64,000 nt of DNA from Streptomyces sp. NBC_00178 (GTDB taxonomy: Bacteria > Actinomycetota > Actinomycetes > Streptomycetales > Streptomycetaceae), in contig NZ_CP108143.1 in assembly GCF_036206005.1 (NCBI RefSeq), positions 6,911,501 to 6,975,500 on the forward strand. The letters run 5' to 3'. Shown here one piece after another: positions 35,660 through 44,327 of this stretch; within the stretch, counting starts at the first letter, position 1; each line of letters begins with the position of its first letter. Made by a program: the position numbers and the translations under genes. Below the pieces are notes generated by a model that worked only from the letters and a program-made list of their open reading frames with translations, did no database searches and was not told the origin of the DNA.

Positions 35660-37183
35660 TCAGGCCTTGTCCTGCATGGACCGGCGCGCCGGGTTGCCCT
35701 GCTCCGAGGCCTTGGGGTCCTTCTCGCCCGCCTTGGCGCGCACGCCCTCCTCGATGCGCCGGCCGATCGACGCGTCGATGTTCGACCAGTACTCGAAGGC
35801 CCTGCGCAGGATGGGCTCGGTGACGCCGTTGAGGAGGTGCCCGACGACGTTGTCCACCAGACGGTCCCTCGCCGCGTCGTCGAGGACCTCACGCACCAGC
35901 GTGCCCGGCTGGCCCCAGTCGTCGTCCTCCGAGTGGTCGACGTAGGCCGCACGGGTGATGTCGCCGTCGGCGTGCCAGCTCGGCGGGGAACCGTAGCGGG
36001 CGGTGTCGGCCGCCGGACCGCCCTTCGAGTTCGGGGCGTAGACGGGGTCAGTGGTCTTCCGGAACGCCATCGCGCCGTCCTTGGAGTACGTGCGTACCGG
36101 TGAGACGGGTGCGTTGACCGGGAGCTGCTGGTAGTTGGCGCCGATGCGGTAGCGGTGCGCGTCCGCGTACGAGAACAGGCGGGCCAGCAGCATGCGGTCC
36201 GGGCTCGGGCCGATGCCCGGGACCAGGTTGTTGGGCTGGAAGGCGGCCTGCTCGATCTCCGCGTGGTTGTCCGTGGGGTTGCGGTCCAGCGTCATCCGCC
36301 CCACCTCGATCAGCGGGTAGTCGCCGTGCGGCCAGACCTTGGTGAGGTCGAACGGGTTGAAGCGGTAGTTCACCGCGTCGTCGTACGGCATGACCTGGAC
36401 GTGCAGCGTCCAGCTGGGGAACTTGCCGTCACGGATGTGTTCGAAGAGATCACGCGTGTGGTAGTCCGTGTCCGCGGCGGCCATCTGGTCACCCTCGTGC
36501 TGGGTGAAGGTCTCGACGCCCTGGTCCGTCTTGAAGTGGTACTTCACCCAGAAGCGCTCGCCCTGCGCGTTGATCCACATGTACGTGTGGGAGGTGTAGC
36601 CGTTCATGTGGCGCCAGCTGCGCGGGATGCCGCGGTCACCCATCAGCCAGGTGACCTGGTGAGCCGATTCGGGTGAGAGCGTCCAGAAGTCCCACTGCAT
36701 GTCGTGGTCGCGGAGGTTGCTGTCCGCGCGGCGCTTCTGCGACCGGATGAAGTGCTGGAACTTCATCGGGTCCTTCACGAAGAACACGGGGGTGTTGTTA
36801 CCCACCATGTCGTAGTTGCCTTCGGTGGTGTAGAACTTCACGGCGAAGCCACGCGGGTCGCGCCAGGTGTCGGGGCTGCCCCGCTCGCCGGCGACGGTGG
36901 AGAACCTGACCACCAGCTCGGTCTTGGTCTTGGGCTGGAAGAGCGCCGCCTTGGTGTAACGGCTGACGTCGTTGGTCACCTCGAAGCGCCCGAAGGCGCC
37001 GCTGCCCTTGGCATGCGGCTGGCGTTCGGGAATCCGCTCCCGGTTGAACTGGGCCATCTGCTCGATCAGGTAGGAGTCCTGCAGCAGGATCGGTCCGCCC
37101 GGGCCGACGGTGAGCGAGTGTTCGTCGCTCTCCACCGGGATGCCGGAGTCAGTGGTGGTCGGCTCGTGCGAGGTGTCGGTCAC
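35660..37183 (-). CDS. Monofunctional haem catalase
   Basis: A 507-residue clade-3-type catalase that splits hydrogen peroxide. The catalytic His57 lies in HAKGSGAFG, the active-site Asn in GNYDMVGNNTPVF, and the proximal haem-ligand Tyr in LFSYADAHRYR. The residues before His57 read RQP where RVV is usual. GTG 37183 follows AGGGG and is preferred to the in-frame upstream ATG. No Fur/PerR-type CatR gene is adjacent. It stands near dps, suggesting an oxidative-stress group. Confidence 0.96.
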   Translation of the reverse strand: MTDTSHEPTTTDSGIPVESDEHSLTVGPGGPILLQDSYLIEQMAQFNRERIPERQPHAKGSGAFGRFEVTNDVSRYTKAALFQPKTKTELVVRFSTVAGERGSPDTWRDPRGFAVKFYTTEGNYDMVGNNTPVFFVKDPMKFQHFIRSQKRRADSNLRDHDMQWDFWTLSPESAHQVTWLMGDRGIPRSWRHMNGYTSHTYMWINAQGERFWVKYHFKTDQGVETFTQHEGDQMAAADTDYHTRDLFEHIRDGKFPSWTLHVQVMPYDDAVNYRFNPFDLTKVWPHGDYPLIEVGRMTLDRNPTDNHAEIEQAAFQPNNLVPGIGPSPDRMLLARLFSYADAHRYRIGANYQQLPVNAPVSPVRTYSKDGAMAFRKTTDPVYAPNSKGGPAADTARYGSPPSWHADGDITRAAYVDHSEDDDWGQPGTLVREVLDDAARDRLVDNVVGHLLNGVTEPILRRAFEYWSNIDASIGRRIEEGVRAKAGEKDPKASEQGNPARRSMQDKA

Positions 37184-37608
37184 TTTCGTTCCCCTTCGCG
37201 GTGGGAATGGTGAGAGCGAAACGTCGAGCGGGACGGCGCGCGCCGGCCGTGTCGACATGTCGTCCGCATCGACGTCGGGGCCGGGCGTGGACTCCCGAAC
37301 GAGACGCTACGCCGACTGGTGTCCCTCCGCTCTCCGAACATGGCCGCACTTGTAACCCGGTATCAACCCGGCCAAACGCAGAGAAGCGGGTCATTGGAAA
37401 CGGAGATTCCGGATCCCTTTCCGCGGGTGGCCGTCGTTCGCACCCCTGCCGGAAGAACCCGGAACAACCCGGAAGAAGAGGGCCCGCTCGCGCCACCGCA
37501 CCGCCGGGGCAGGGCCCGGGACGTCGTCCGCCGGGGCCGGGCAGGCCGGGAGCGCCCCGCCCGCCCGGCGTGATCAGGCCGGGCGGGCGGCCACGGACAC
37601 CGGGCGCG

Positions 37609-37836
37609 TGGGCTCAGGTCCACGACGCGGAACAGGTGGCCGTCCGGGTCCGGGAGGACGCCGAAGCCGGGATCGGCAGGGCGGGAGTCCCGCTCGACCG
37701 CTCGCGCACCGAGCCGGACCAGCCGGGCGGCCTCGATCCGCTGCTCCGCCGTCGTGTCCGCGTACAGGTCCAGATGAATCCGGGGCCGGTCCTCCGGAGG
37801 CGACCTGTTGCGTGAACCTGTGCACCGTGCCGTCAC
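37609..37836 (-). pseudogene. Truncated VOC (glyoxalase-like) domain remnant
   Basis: RPRIHLDLYADTTAEQRIEAARLV and VLPDPDGHLFRVVDLSP match the second half of VOC proteins. The N-terminal half is absent, and the frame runs on into unlikely sequence instead of stopping after VVDLSP. A start and a stop at sensible places are both missing, so it is scored as decayed. Confidence 0.6.
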
Positions 37837-37846
37837 GGCGCCTCAC

Positions 37847-38616
37847 AGCCGTGCTCGCGACGGCCGTCGGCCACGCCTACGGACCGGGCGGCGATCGGAC
37901 GGTGCCGGGGACGGATCCGGGCGGTCGCGCAGCCCGGCTGTTCCCGTCAGGGGTGCAGGCCGTCTCTCGGGCGCTGCGGGGAAGGGGCCGAGCGGACCGT
38001 GGTCCCACCCGGCCCGCGGAGCCTGTACCGGGTGGTCCGGAGCATCCCGCGCCGATCCGCCGCACCCATGTGAACCCGGCCGCGCCACTGCTTTTGCTCC
38101 GGCGAGGGGCACCGGCGCCTGAACGGACAGTGTGCGGGTGTGTTCCGAGGGCATCCGGGCACGAGGAACGGACGGCCTCACGGCAGACGGACGACACGCC
38201 GACAATCGCCGAAGGCTTGACGATGCCGCCTTCCGGTGCAGCGCAGCGGGGGGTGCGGTTGACGGTCCCTCAGATCGATGTGAGAGATTGTCAATCCTCT
38301 TGTGAAGAACCGATCGCCGGATCGGTTGCGAGAGGGGCGGCGGATGGCAATTGCGGGGCCGAAGGGGCATGTCAACCTGCGGCTGCGGCAGCTGTGTTGG
38401 CAGTGCGGGACGTCGTGACGGGCGTCCGGCGGGGCGAAGCTCCGGTGATAGCATCCCGGCATCTGTGATCTTGATCCACTTGACGCAGATGCTGATTTGC
38501 GATCGGCGGCACGCTCTCCGCGTAACAGCGGGTGAGCCGTGCCGATCGGCTGTGCTGCGGATCCTTGCGAGGTGTATCCGCAGCCGTCCGCATGCCATGC
38601 GCCGGGAAAGGTTTCC
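37847..38616. other. Long leader region of the conservon, no gene seen
   Basis: About 770 bp with no supported coding sequence. It includes unusually AT-rich patches near 38278-38320 and 38460-38505. TTGACG at 38478 is a possible -35 box, but no good -10 box was found at the right distance. The cvn promoter probably lies in this part. Confidence 0.45.
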
Positions 38617-39804
38617 ATGAATCGAGACGCACTTGTGTGGTGCTTGGTTGCGGTGGCGGCGATAGCCGTTGTCGTGATCGGGGCACTCGTCGCCCGCAAC
38701 AGAGCACTGGGGGCGAAGAAGAAGCATACCGAGGCCGAACTCAGGCACCAGCTGCTCACGGCGGACAGCCACCTGCACGCCTCGCGCGCTGAGCTGCAGA
38801 GGTTCCGGAACGAGCAGGAAGCCACACTCCGCGAGGCCAAGGAGGCCGCGGAGGAGAACACCAAGTCCGTCCTCAAGGGTGCGGCGAGCTTCCTGCAGAG
38901 CCTCGCCGCCGAGCAGACGACACTGCTGGACGGCATTCAGCGCACGTACGGCGGACACGCGGTCCTCAGCGATCTCCTCGACGTCAACCACGCCAACGCG
39001 CAGATGGCGCGCAAGGCTCAGGGCATCGCGGTCATGTGCGGTGCGCCCCTCGGCCGCCGTAACCGGCCGGCCAGCGTCTACGACGTGGTGCGCAGCGCCC
39101 AGGGCCAGATCCGCAACTTCAACCGCGTCGCGATCATGCAGCAGACCGGTCTCGCCCTGAAGGCGTCCGCCGTCGCTCCGGTCGCGCTCGCCGTGGCCGA
39201 ACTGCTCGACAACGCTGCCAGCTTCTCGCAGCAGGACGCACCGATCGAGGTGACGTTCCAGCGCGTGCAGAACAACCTGTGCATCGTCATCGACGACGCG
39301 GGTGTCAGCATGAACGACGAGGAGCGGCAGCGGGCCACCGCGCTGCTGTCCGGAGAGGTGGCCCCCCGCCTGTCCCAGCTCGGGACGCAGCCCAAGTTCG
39401 GTTTCCCGGTCGTCGGCCTGATCGCACGTCAGCACGGCTTCAAGGTCGATGTCACCGGAGTCTCCCGATACGGCGGCGTCAGGGCTGTCGTCCTCTTGCC
39501 CGAGGAGCTGTGGACCATGGAGGAGATACCGCCCGCCCAGGAGGCTCCGGTCAGCAACATCCGGCGCACCTCCGACAGCCGGCCCCAGAGCGCGACGTCG
39601 CGCACGATGCACGGCCTGCCCAAGCGCGGAGCGCGCCAGGCGCCCATCGCGAGCGTTCCCGATCCCGACGCCACCTCGCCGGCGCCGCGGGCCCAGGGGG
39701 AGACGGGCCGTACTTCCGGGCGCAGCCTGGGGGCCTTCCAGCGCGGCACCCTCTCCGGCCGCAACCTTGACGCCACCTCGCTCGAAGGGTCCGAAGACGC
39801 ATGA
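38617..39804 (+). CDS. cvnA: Conservon sensor ATPase CvnA
   Basis: A 395-residue protein with one N-terminal membrane helix (CLVAVAAIAVVVIGALVA), a coiled-coil linker, and a histidine-kinase-like ATPase domain (AELLDNAASFS N-box; GFPVVGLIARQHG). The tail is Pro/Arg/Ser-rich. CvnA proteins sense signals at the membrane and act on the CvnB-D switch. AAAGG supports the start. The stop overlaps the cvnB start (ATGA). Confidence 0.95.
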   Translation: MNRDALVWCLVAVAAIAVVVIGALVARNRALGAKKKHTEAELRHQLLTADSHLHASRAELQRFRNEQEATLREAKEAAEENTKSVLKGAASFLQSLAAEQTTLLDGIQRTYGGHAVLSDLLDVNHANAQMARKAQGIAVMCGAPLGRRNRPASVYDVVRSAQGQIRNFNRVAIMQQTGLALKASAVAPVALAVAELLDNAASFSQQDAPIEVTFQRVQNNLCIVIDDAGVSMNDEERQRATALLSGEVAPRLSQLGTQPKFGFPVVGLIARQHGFKVDVTGVSRYGGVRAVVLLPEELWTMEEIPPAQEAPVSNIRRTSDSRPQSATSRTMHGLPKRGARQAPIASVPDPDATSPAPRAQGETGRTSGRSLGAFQRGTLSGRNLDATSLEGSEDA

Positions 39805-40640
39805 CCGCAGACCTGTCGTGGATGCTCGAGGACATCGTGCACAACGTGCCCCGCGCACGGCACGCGGTCCTGCTGTCCGCGGACGGCCTTCCCCGCGGTG
39901 CGACGGAAGGCCTGGCCGAGAAGGACGTGCGCACCATCTCCGCCGCCATGGCCGGGATGCAGTCGCTGAGCCGGGCGACGGCCCACTTCGCCGGACCGGA
40001 GGAGGACCGGCAGTGGAACCAGACCATCATCGAGTTCTCGCACGGCTGGAGTTTCCTCATCGGGGCGGGGCAGGGCGCCTACCTCGCCGCGGCGGCGGCA
40101 CCCGACGTGGACATGCAGCAGATCTCCTTCCGGATGCACCGCCTCGTCGCCCGGCTCGGCAACAACCTCACCTCGCCGCCCAGGCTGAGCAACGAGGATG
40201 CCGGAGGGCCCCGGGAGAACGCCCCCGCGCGGCAGGGTTCGGGTGACACGGGATTCACCCTCGGCGAGCTCGACCAGGTGATGTCCGAGGTCAAGGGTGC
40301 CCGCCACGCGGTGCTGCTGGGCGCCGACGGTCTTCCCCGCGGCGCTACCAACGGAATGAGCCGTGACCTCGCGGACACGATCTCCGCGGCCATGACCGGC
40401 ATCCACGCCTACAGCCGGGTCACCTCCCAGTTCGCGGGGGTCCTGGAGGACGCGGAGTGGCGTCAGACGGTCATCGAGTTCCAGCACGGATGGATCTTCC
40501 TGATGGCGGCCGGCCCCGGTGCCTTCCTCGCCGCAGCCGCCGAACACGACTGTGACATAGAGGAGTTCACCACGCGGCTGCACGAGGTGGTTCCGAAACT
40601 CACCGCGGCGACACCGGCGAAGGGGACAGGCCATGCCTGA
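39801..40640 (+). CDS. cvnB: CvnB with two roadblock/LC7 domains
   Basis: A 279-residue protein with two homologous roadblock domains, about 5-125 and 150-265. Compare RARHAVLLSADGLPRGAT with GARHAVLLGADGLPRGAT, and TIIEFSHGWSFLI with TVIEFQHGWIFLM. Typical CvnB is a single domain of about 140 residues. The linker is Gly/Pro/Asn-rich. Roadblock proteins act as GTPase-activating or scaffold partners of small GTPases such as CvnD. An internal duplication would give a covalent dimer. Confidence 0.95.
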   Translation: MTADLSWMLEDIVHNVPRARHAVLLSADGLPRGATEGLAEKDVRTISAAMAGMQSLSRATAHFAGPEEDRQWNQTIIEFSHGWSFLIGAGQGAYLAAAAAPDVDMQQISFRMHRLVARLGNNLTSPPRLSNEDAGGPRENAPARQGSGDTGFTLGELDQVMSEVKGARHAVLLGADGLPRGATNGMSRDLADTISAAMTGIHAYSRVTSQFAGVLEDAEWRQTVIEFQHGWIFLMAAGPGAFLAAAAEHDCDIEEFTTRLHEVVPKLTAATPAKGTGHA

Positions 40641-41025
40641 CGGGCCCGAGCAGGACGAGGAGCTGGAGCTGACGTCACCGTTAGTCCCGCTCTTCGTGAT
40701 CACGAATGGACGAGCGCTCCCTCCGGACCACGAGTACGAGCACACGACGCTCGTGACGGCGGCCGCGGAGGACGGACCGGTCGCGGCGCACACGCTGTCC
40801 CCGGAGGCGGGGCAGGTCATGGACCTGGTCGCCGACGGCTTCCTGTCCGTGGCGGAGGTGGCGGGGCACACGCACCTGCCCCTGGGCATCGTCCGCATCC
40901 TGCTGGCGCAGTTGGAGGAGGACGGTCTCATCCTTGTGAGGAGGCCTATTCCACGCGCCGAACGTGTCGACAGAGAACTGGTCAGCGCCGTGCTCGAAGG
41001 CCTGAAGAATCGATTCGGAGCGTAA
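40633..41025 (+). CDS. cvnC: CvnC, DUF742 protein with a TTA codon
   Basis: A 130-residue DUF742 protein with a winged-helix-like core (LSPEAGQVMDLVADGFLSVAEVAGHTHLPL then VRILLAQLEEDGLILVRRP). It overlaps the end of cvnB by eight bases. Codon 17 is TTA (40681-40683), the rare Leu codon read only by the bldA tRNA in Streptomyces, so full conservon output may depend on developmental stage. Confidence 0.95.
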   Translation: MPDGPEQDEELELTSPLVPLFVITNGRALPPDHEYEHTTLVTAAAEDGPVAAHTLSPEAGQVMDLVADGFLSVAEVAGHTHLPLGIVRILLAQLEEDGLILVRRPIPRAERVDRELVSAVLEGLKNRFGA

Positions 41026-41028
41026 CGC

Positions 41029-41589
41029 GTGTACCTGGATCCAGACGTCTCCCACGCGGTGAAGATCCTCATAGTGGGGCACTTCGGGGTCGGCAAGACC
41101 ACCTGCATCGGCAGTCTCTCCGAGATCGAACCCCTGCGCACCGAGGAGGAGATCACCGAGGCCAGCGTGGGCTTCGATGACCTGTCGGGCGTGCCCGACA
41201 AGAAGACCACCACGGTTGCCATGGACTTCGGACGGCTCACCCTCAGCGACACCCTGGTCCTCTATCTCTTCGGCACGCCCGGCCAGGAGCGCTTCAAGGA
41301 GATGTGGGAAGAGCTCTCCCGGGGCGCCCTGGGCGCGCTGGTCCTCGTCGACCCGGAGCGTCTGCACGAGTCCTTCCCCGTCCTCGACCTCGTCGAGCGC
41401 TTCGGTCTGACGTACGCCATCGCCGTGAACCACTTCGAAGGCACCACGGACTACCCGCTCGAAGAGGTGAGTGAGGCCCTGAACCTCTCCGCCGACACCC
41501 CGGTCGTGAAATGCGACGTGCGGGACGAGACCTCCTCGGCGCAGGCCCTCATCACCCTCGTGCAACACCTCATGTCCCAACTCGCCTAG
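41029..41589 (+). CDS. cvnD: Conservon small GTPase CvnD
   Basis: A 186-residue Ras-like GTPase. P-loop GHFGVGKTT lies at about 17-25, the G3-like motif is FGTPGQER, and a specificity element NHFEG is near residue 144. CvnD cycles between GDP and GTP under CvnB/CvnA control. GTG start, three bases after the cvnC stop. Confidence 0.95.
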   Translation: MYLDPDVSHAVKILIVGHFGVGKTTCIGSLSEIEPLRTEEEITEASVGFDDLSGVPDKKTTTVAMDFGRLTLSDTLVLYLFGTPGQERFKEMWEELSRGALGALVLVDPERLHESFPVLDLVERFGLTYAIAVNHFEGTTDYPLEEVSEALNLSADTPVVKCDVRDETSSAQALITLVQHLMSQLA

Positions 41590-41599
41590 GAGCGCAGGA

Positions 41600-42976
41600 A
41601 TGCAACAGCCACTCGACTCACAGATACCCCCCGGCTGCCCCGCGCACGGGAACGTCCAGATGTACGGTCCCTCGTTCGGAGCCGACCCCGAGGGCCACTA
41701 CGCCCAGCTCCGGACGTTCGGTCCCAGTGCACCCGTGGACATCGCCCCCGACGTCCAGGCCGAGCTCGTCACCAGCTACGACGCCGCACTGTACGTCCTG
41801 CAGAACCCCGCCTCCTTCGTGCGCGACTCACGCCGCTGGAACGCCCTCAACGAGGGACGCGTCCCGGCCGACAGCCCCGCGCTGCCCATGATGGGTTACC
41901 GCCCCAACGCGCTCTTCAGCGACGGCGCGGCACACGCCCGTCTGCGCCAGGCCGTCACGGACAGTCTCGCCACGGTCAACGAGCACCAGCTCATCAGGCA
42001 GACCCAGCAGTCCGCCAACTACCTGATCAGCCAGTTCAGTACGGACATCCGCGGCCAGGCCGAGCTCATGGCCGAGTACGCGCAGCCGCTGCCCCTGCTG
42101 GTCTTCAGCGACCTGTTCGGCTGCCCGCCCGAGATCGGTGACCGCGTCATCGCCGGCATCAGCGGCATCTTCGAGGGCACGCCCGGGGCCGACGAGGTCC
42201 TCGGCGGAGCGCTCACCGAGCTGATCGCCCTCAAGCGGCGCAGGCCCGCGGCCGACCTGACGACACGTCTGATGGAGCACCCGGCGCAGCTGAGCGACGA
42301 GGAGGTGCTGCACCAGCTCGTGACCCTGCTCTCCGGCGGCACCGCACCGCTGGCCGCGGCCATCGGCACCAGCAGCGCGCTGTACCTCGGTGAGGACTGG
42401 CAGGTCGGCCTTCCGGTCGAGGACGCCGTCTCGCAGACCCTCTGGAACTACGCACCGATCGCCAACTACGCGGCGCACTACCCGACTCACGACGTCGAAC
42501 TCGGCGGCAGGGTGGTCCGGGCCAACGACCCGATCCTGGTCTCGTTCGCCGCGGCCAACACCGATCCCAAGCTGACCGAGCACCGCGAACAGCTCAGCGC
42601 GAAGGCACACTTGGCATTCGGCGCCGGGCCGCACGCCTGCCCCGCCAAGGACCCTGCGTTCATGATCGCGGTGACCGCGGTCGAAGCGCTGCTCAACCGG
42701 CTTCCCGACGTCGAGATGCGCGTCCCGTTCAAGGCGCTCACCTGGGCACCCAGCCCGTGGAGCCGCACGCTGGTGACCCTGCCGATCCGCTTCTCCCCGC
42801 GGGCGGTTCCCCAGGCGGCCGAGCCGGCCGCACCGAACCCGGGCCCGGCGCCGCAGCAGCAGGCGACGCCCTCCTCACCCCCCGCCACCGGACCTTCGCG
42901 TACCGGCCGAAGCTCCGCATCGCAGTCCAAGGGCGGCCTCTTCACCCGCTTCCTCGCCTGGACCAGGGGCGAGTGA
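41600..42976 (+). CDS. cvnE: Conservon cytochrome P450 CvnE, CYP157-like, lacking ExxR
   Basis: A 458-residue P450-fold protein. The haem loop FGAGPHACPAK (about 340-350) retains the cysteine. The near-universal ExxR of the K-helix is absent: the aligned segment reads VSQTLWNYAP (about 277). The I-helix has SGGTAPLA instead of the usual acid/Thr pair. CYP157 members of Streptomyces conservons are known for this loss. A Pro/Gln/Ser-rich tail follows. It may bind a ligand or haem without normal monooxygenase activity. It begins 10 bp after cvnD. Confidence 0.93.
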   Translation: MQQPLDSQIPPGCPAHGNVQMYGPSFGADPEGHYAQLRTFGPSAPVDIAPDVQAELVTSYDAALYVLQNPASFVRDSRRWNALNEGRVPADSPALPMMGYRPNALFSDGAAHARLRQAVTDSLATVNEHQLIRQTQQSANYLISQFSTDIRGQAELMAEYAQPLPLLVFSDLFGCPPEIGDRVIAGISGIFEGTPGADEVLGGALTELIALKRRRPAADLTTRLMEHPAQLSDEEVLHQLVTLLSGGTAPLAAAIGTSSALYLGEDWQVGLPVEDAVSQTLWNYAPIANYAAHYPTHDVELGGRVVRANDPILVSFAAANTDPKLTEHREQLSAKAHLAFGAGPHACPAKDPAFMIAVTAVEALLNRLPDVEMRVPFKALTWAPSPWSRTLVTLPIRFSPRAVPQAAEPAAPNPGPAPQQQATPSSPPATGPSRTGRSSASQSKGGLFTRFLAWTRGE

Positions 42977-43000
42977 GGCAGGAGTGATATTAGTAACCTC

Positions 43001-43012
43001 CTGAGTACTCAG
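43001..43012. promoter_or_regulatory. 12-bp palindrome upstream of the second P450
   Basis: CTGAGTACTCAG is perfectly symmetrical and lies within an AT-richer stretch (42985-43050) between cvnE and the next P450. It suggests a separate regulated promoter for the P450-crotonase pair. Confidence 0.5.
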
Positions 43013-43079
43013 TGGTAGTGGATGCTTTAACGATCATGTGGGTATGCATGGCGGCTGGTTCTCAGAAAGGAGCCGCCAT

Positions 43080-44327
43080 ATGGGGGTTGCCACATCTCCT
43101 TCGTACGACCGCCGGGCGTCCGCCTCCCTCTTCTCCCGTCTGCGGACGGCCAGAGGGCAGGCAGACCCCTTCCCGATATACGCCGAACTCCTCGCGCGGG
43201 GAGAAGTGGTGCCAGCACCCTGGGGCGGCTCGCTGGTCACGGGCTACGCCGCCTGCGACCAGGTCCTGCGCAGCCGGCAGTGGCTGGAGCCCGACCGGAG
43301 CTGGCGTGAGCGCCAGGGGCCCGGGACCCGCTGGAACGCGCCCTCCTCGCGCGAGATGAGCAACACGCTCGCCGCGCTCAACCCGCCGGACCACACCAGG
43401 GTCCGACGGGCCGCGGGAACCTTCGACAGGGCCACCGTGGAGCGCATCGGCAGCACCGTGGGCCGGACCGCGAATCAACTGCTCGACGCCTTCACGGAGC
43501 GAATACGCACCGGCGAGGCGGACTTCTCGGAGCTGGTCTGCGAGGAGCTGCCGGTCGCCACCATAGGGGGCTGGCTCGGACTGCCGCGGGCCGACTGGCC
43601 CCGGCTGCGACAGCTGACCCACGATCAGGTGTTCACCCAGGAACTTCTGCCCTCGGCCAGCCAGCTGGCCCTGTCCGACGCGGCCACGGCCGAACTCCGC
43701 ACCTACTTCACGGAGATGGTGCGGGACCGGCGCCTCCACCCGGGTGATGATCCCGTGACCCGGTGGATCCGGGCATGGGACGCGATCGAGCCCGACCGGG
43801 ACAAGGCGGACGAGGCGGTCTACTTCCTGGTGCTGTTCGTCGTGCTGGCAGCCCTGGAGACCACCGCGACCCTCCTCTCGACGATGACGCTCCGGCTCGT
43901 CGAGAGCCCGGACCGATGGAACATGATCGCCGACAACCCCGGCCTCGTGGCCGGCTTCGTGGAGGAGACCCTCCGCCACGACCCGCCCACCCACGTGATC
44001 AGCAGGGTCGCCCCGCAGGACACCGTGCTGGGAGGCGTCGAGGTGCGCCGCGACGAGATGGTCCACCTCATGATCGGGGCGGCGCACCGGGACCCGGCCA
44101 GGCACGCCGACCCGGACCGGTTCGACCCCGCACGCCCCCCGGGCCACCTCGCGTTCAGCGGCGGAATCCACTACTGCCTCGGTGCTCCGCTGGCCCGTCT
44201 CGAAGCCCAGACCCTTCTCCGCCAGCTGATCCGGCGCCTTCCCCGCCTCACTCTCGTACGCCCCCCGTCGATGGCGCCCCGCGTGGCGTTCCGGCGCCTG
44301 CTGAACCTGGACGTAGCCCTCGCATGA
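43080..44327 (+). CDS. Cytochrome P450
   Basis: A 415-residue P450 that looks catalytically competent. The I-helix is AALETT (about 256), the ExxR is ETLR (about 297), and the haem loop is FSGGIHYCLGAPLA (about 359, with Ser for the first Gly). AAAGGAG before ATG 43080 sets the start. Its start is separated from cvnE by 103 bp holding a palindrome, so it need not be part of the conservon operon. It is coupled to a crotonase gene (ATGA overlap), which suggests a joint role in modifying an acyl-linked or free small molecule. Confidence 0.93.
   Translation: MGVATSPSYDRRASASLFSRLRTARGQADPFPIYAELLARGEVVPAPWGGSLVTGYAACDQVLRSRQWLEPDRSWRERQGPGTRWNAPSSREMSNTLAALNPPDHTRVRRAAGTFDRATVERIGSTVGRTANQLLDAFTERIRTGEADFSELVCEELPVATIGGWLGLPRADWPRLRQLTHDQVFTQELLPSASQLALSDAATAELRTYFTEMVRDRRLHPGDDPVTRWIRAWDAIEPDRDKADEAVYFLVLFVVLAALETTATLLSTMTLRLVESPDRWNMIADNPGLVAGFVEETLRHDPPTHVISRVAPQDTVLGGVEVRRDEMVHLMIGAAHRDPARHADPDRFDPARPPGHLAFSGGIHYCLGAPLARLEAQTLLRQLIRRLPRLTLVRPPSMAPRVAFRRLLNLDVALA

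Noticed and set aside
38478..38510. Housekeeping-type promoter (TTGACG -35) for the conservon
   Set aside because: No acceptable -10 hexamer at 16-18 bp, so only mentioned in the gap entry.
43038..43079. Upstream in-frame ATG for the second P450
   Set aside because: The strong AAAGGAG lies between the two and points to the ATG at 43080.
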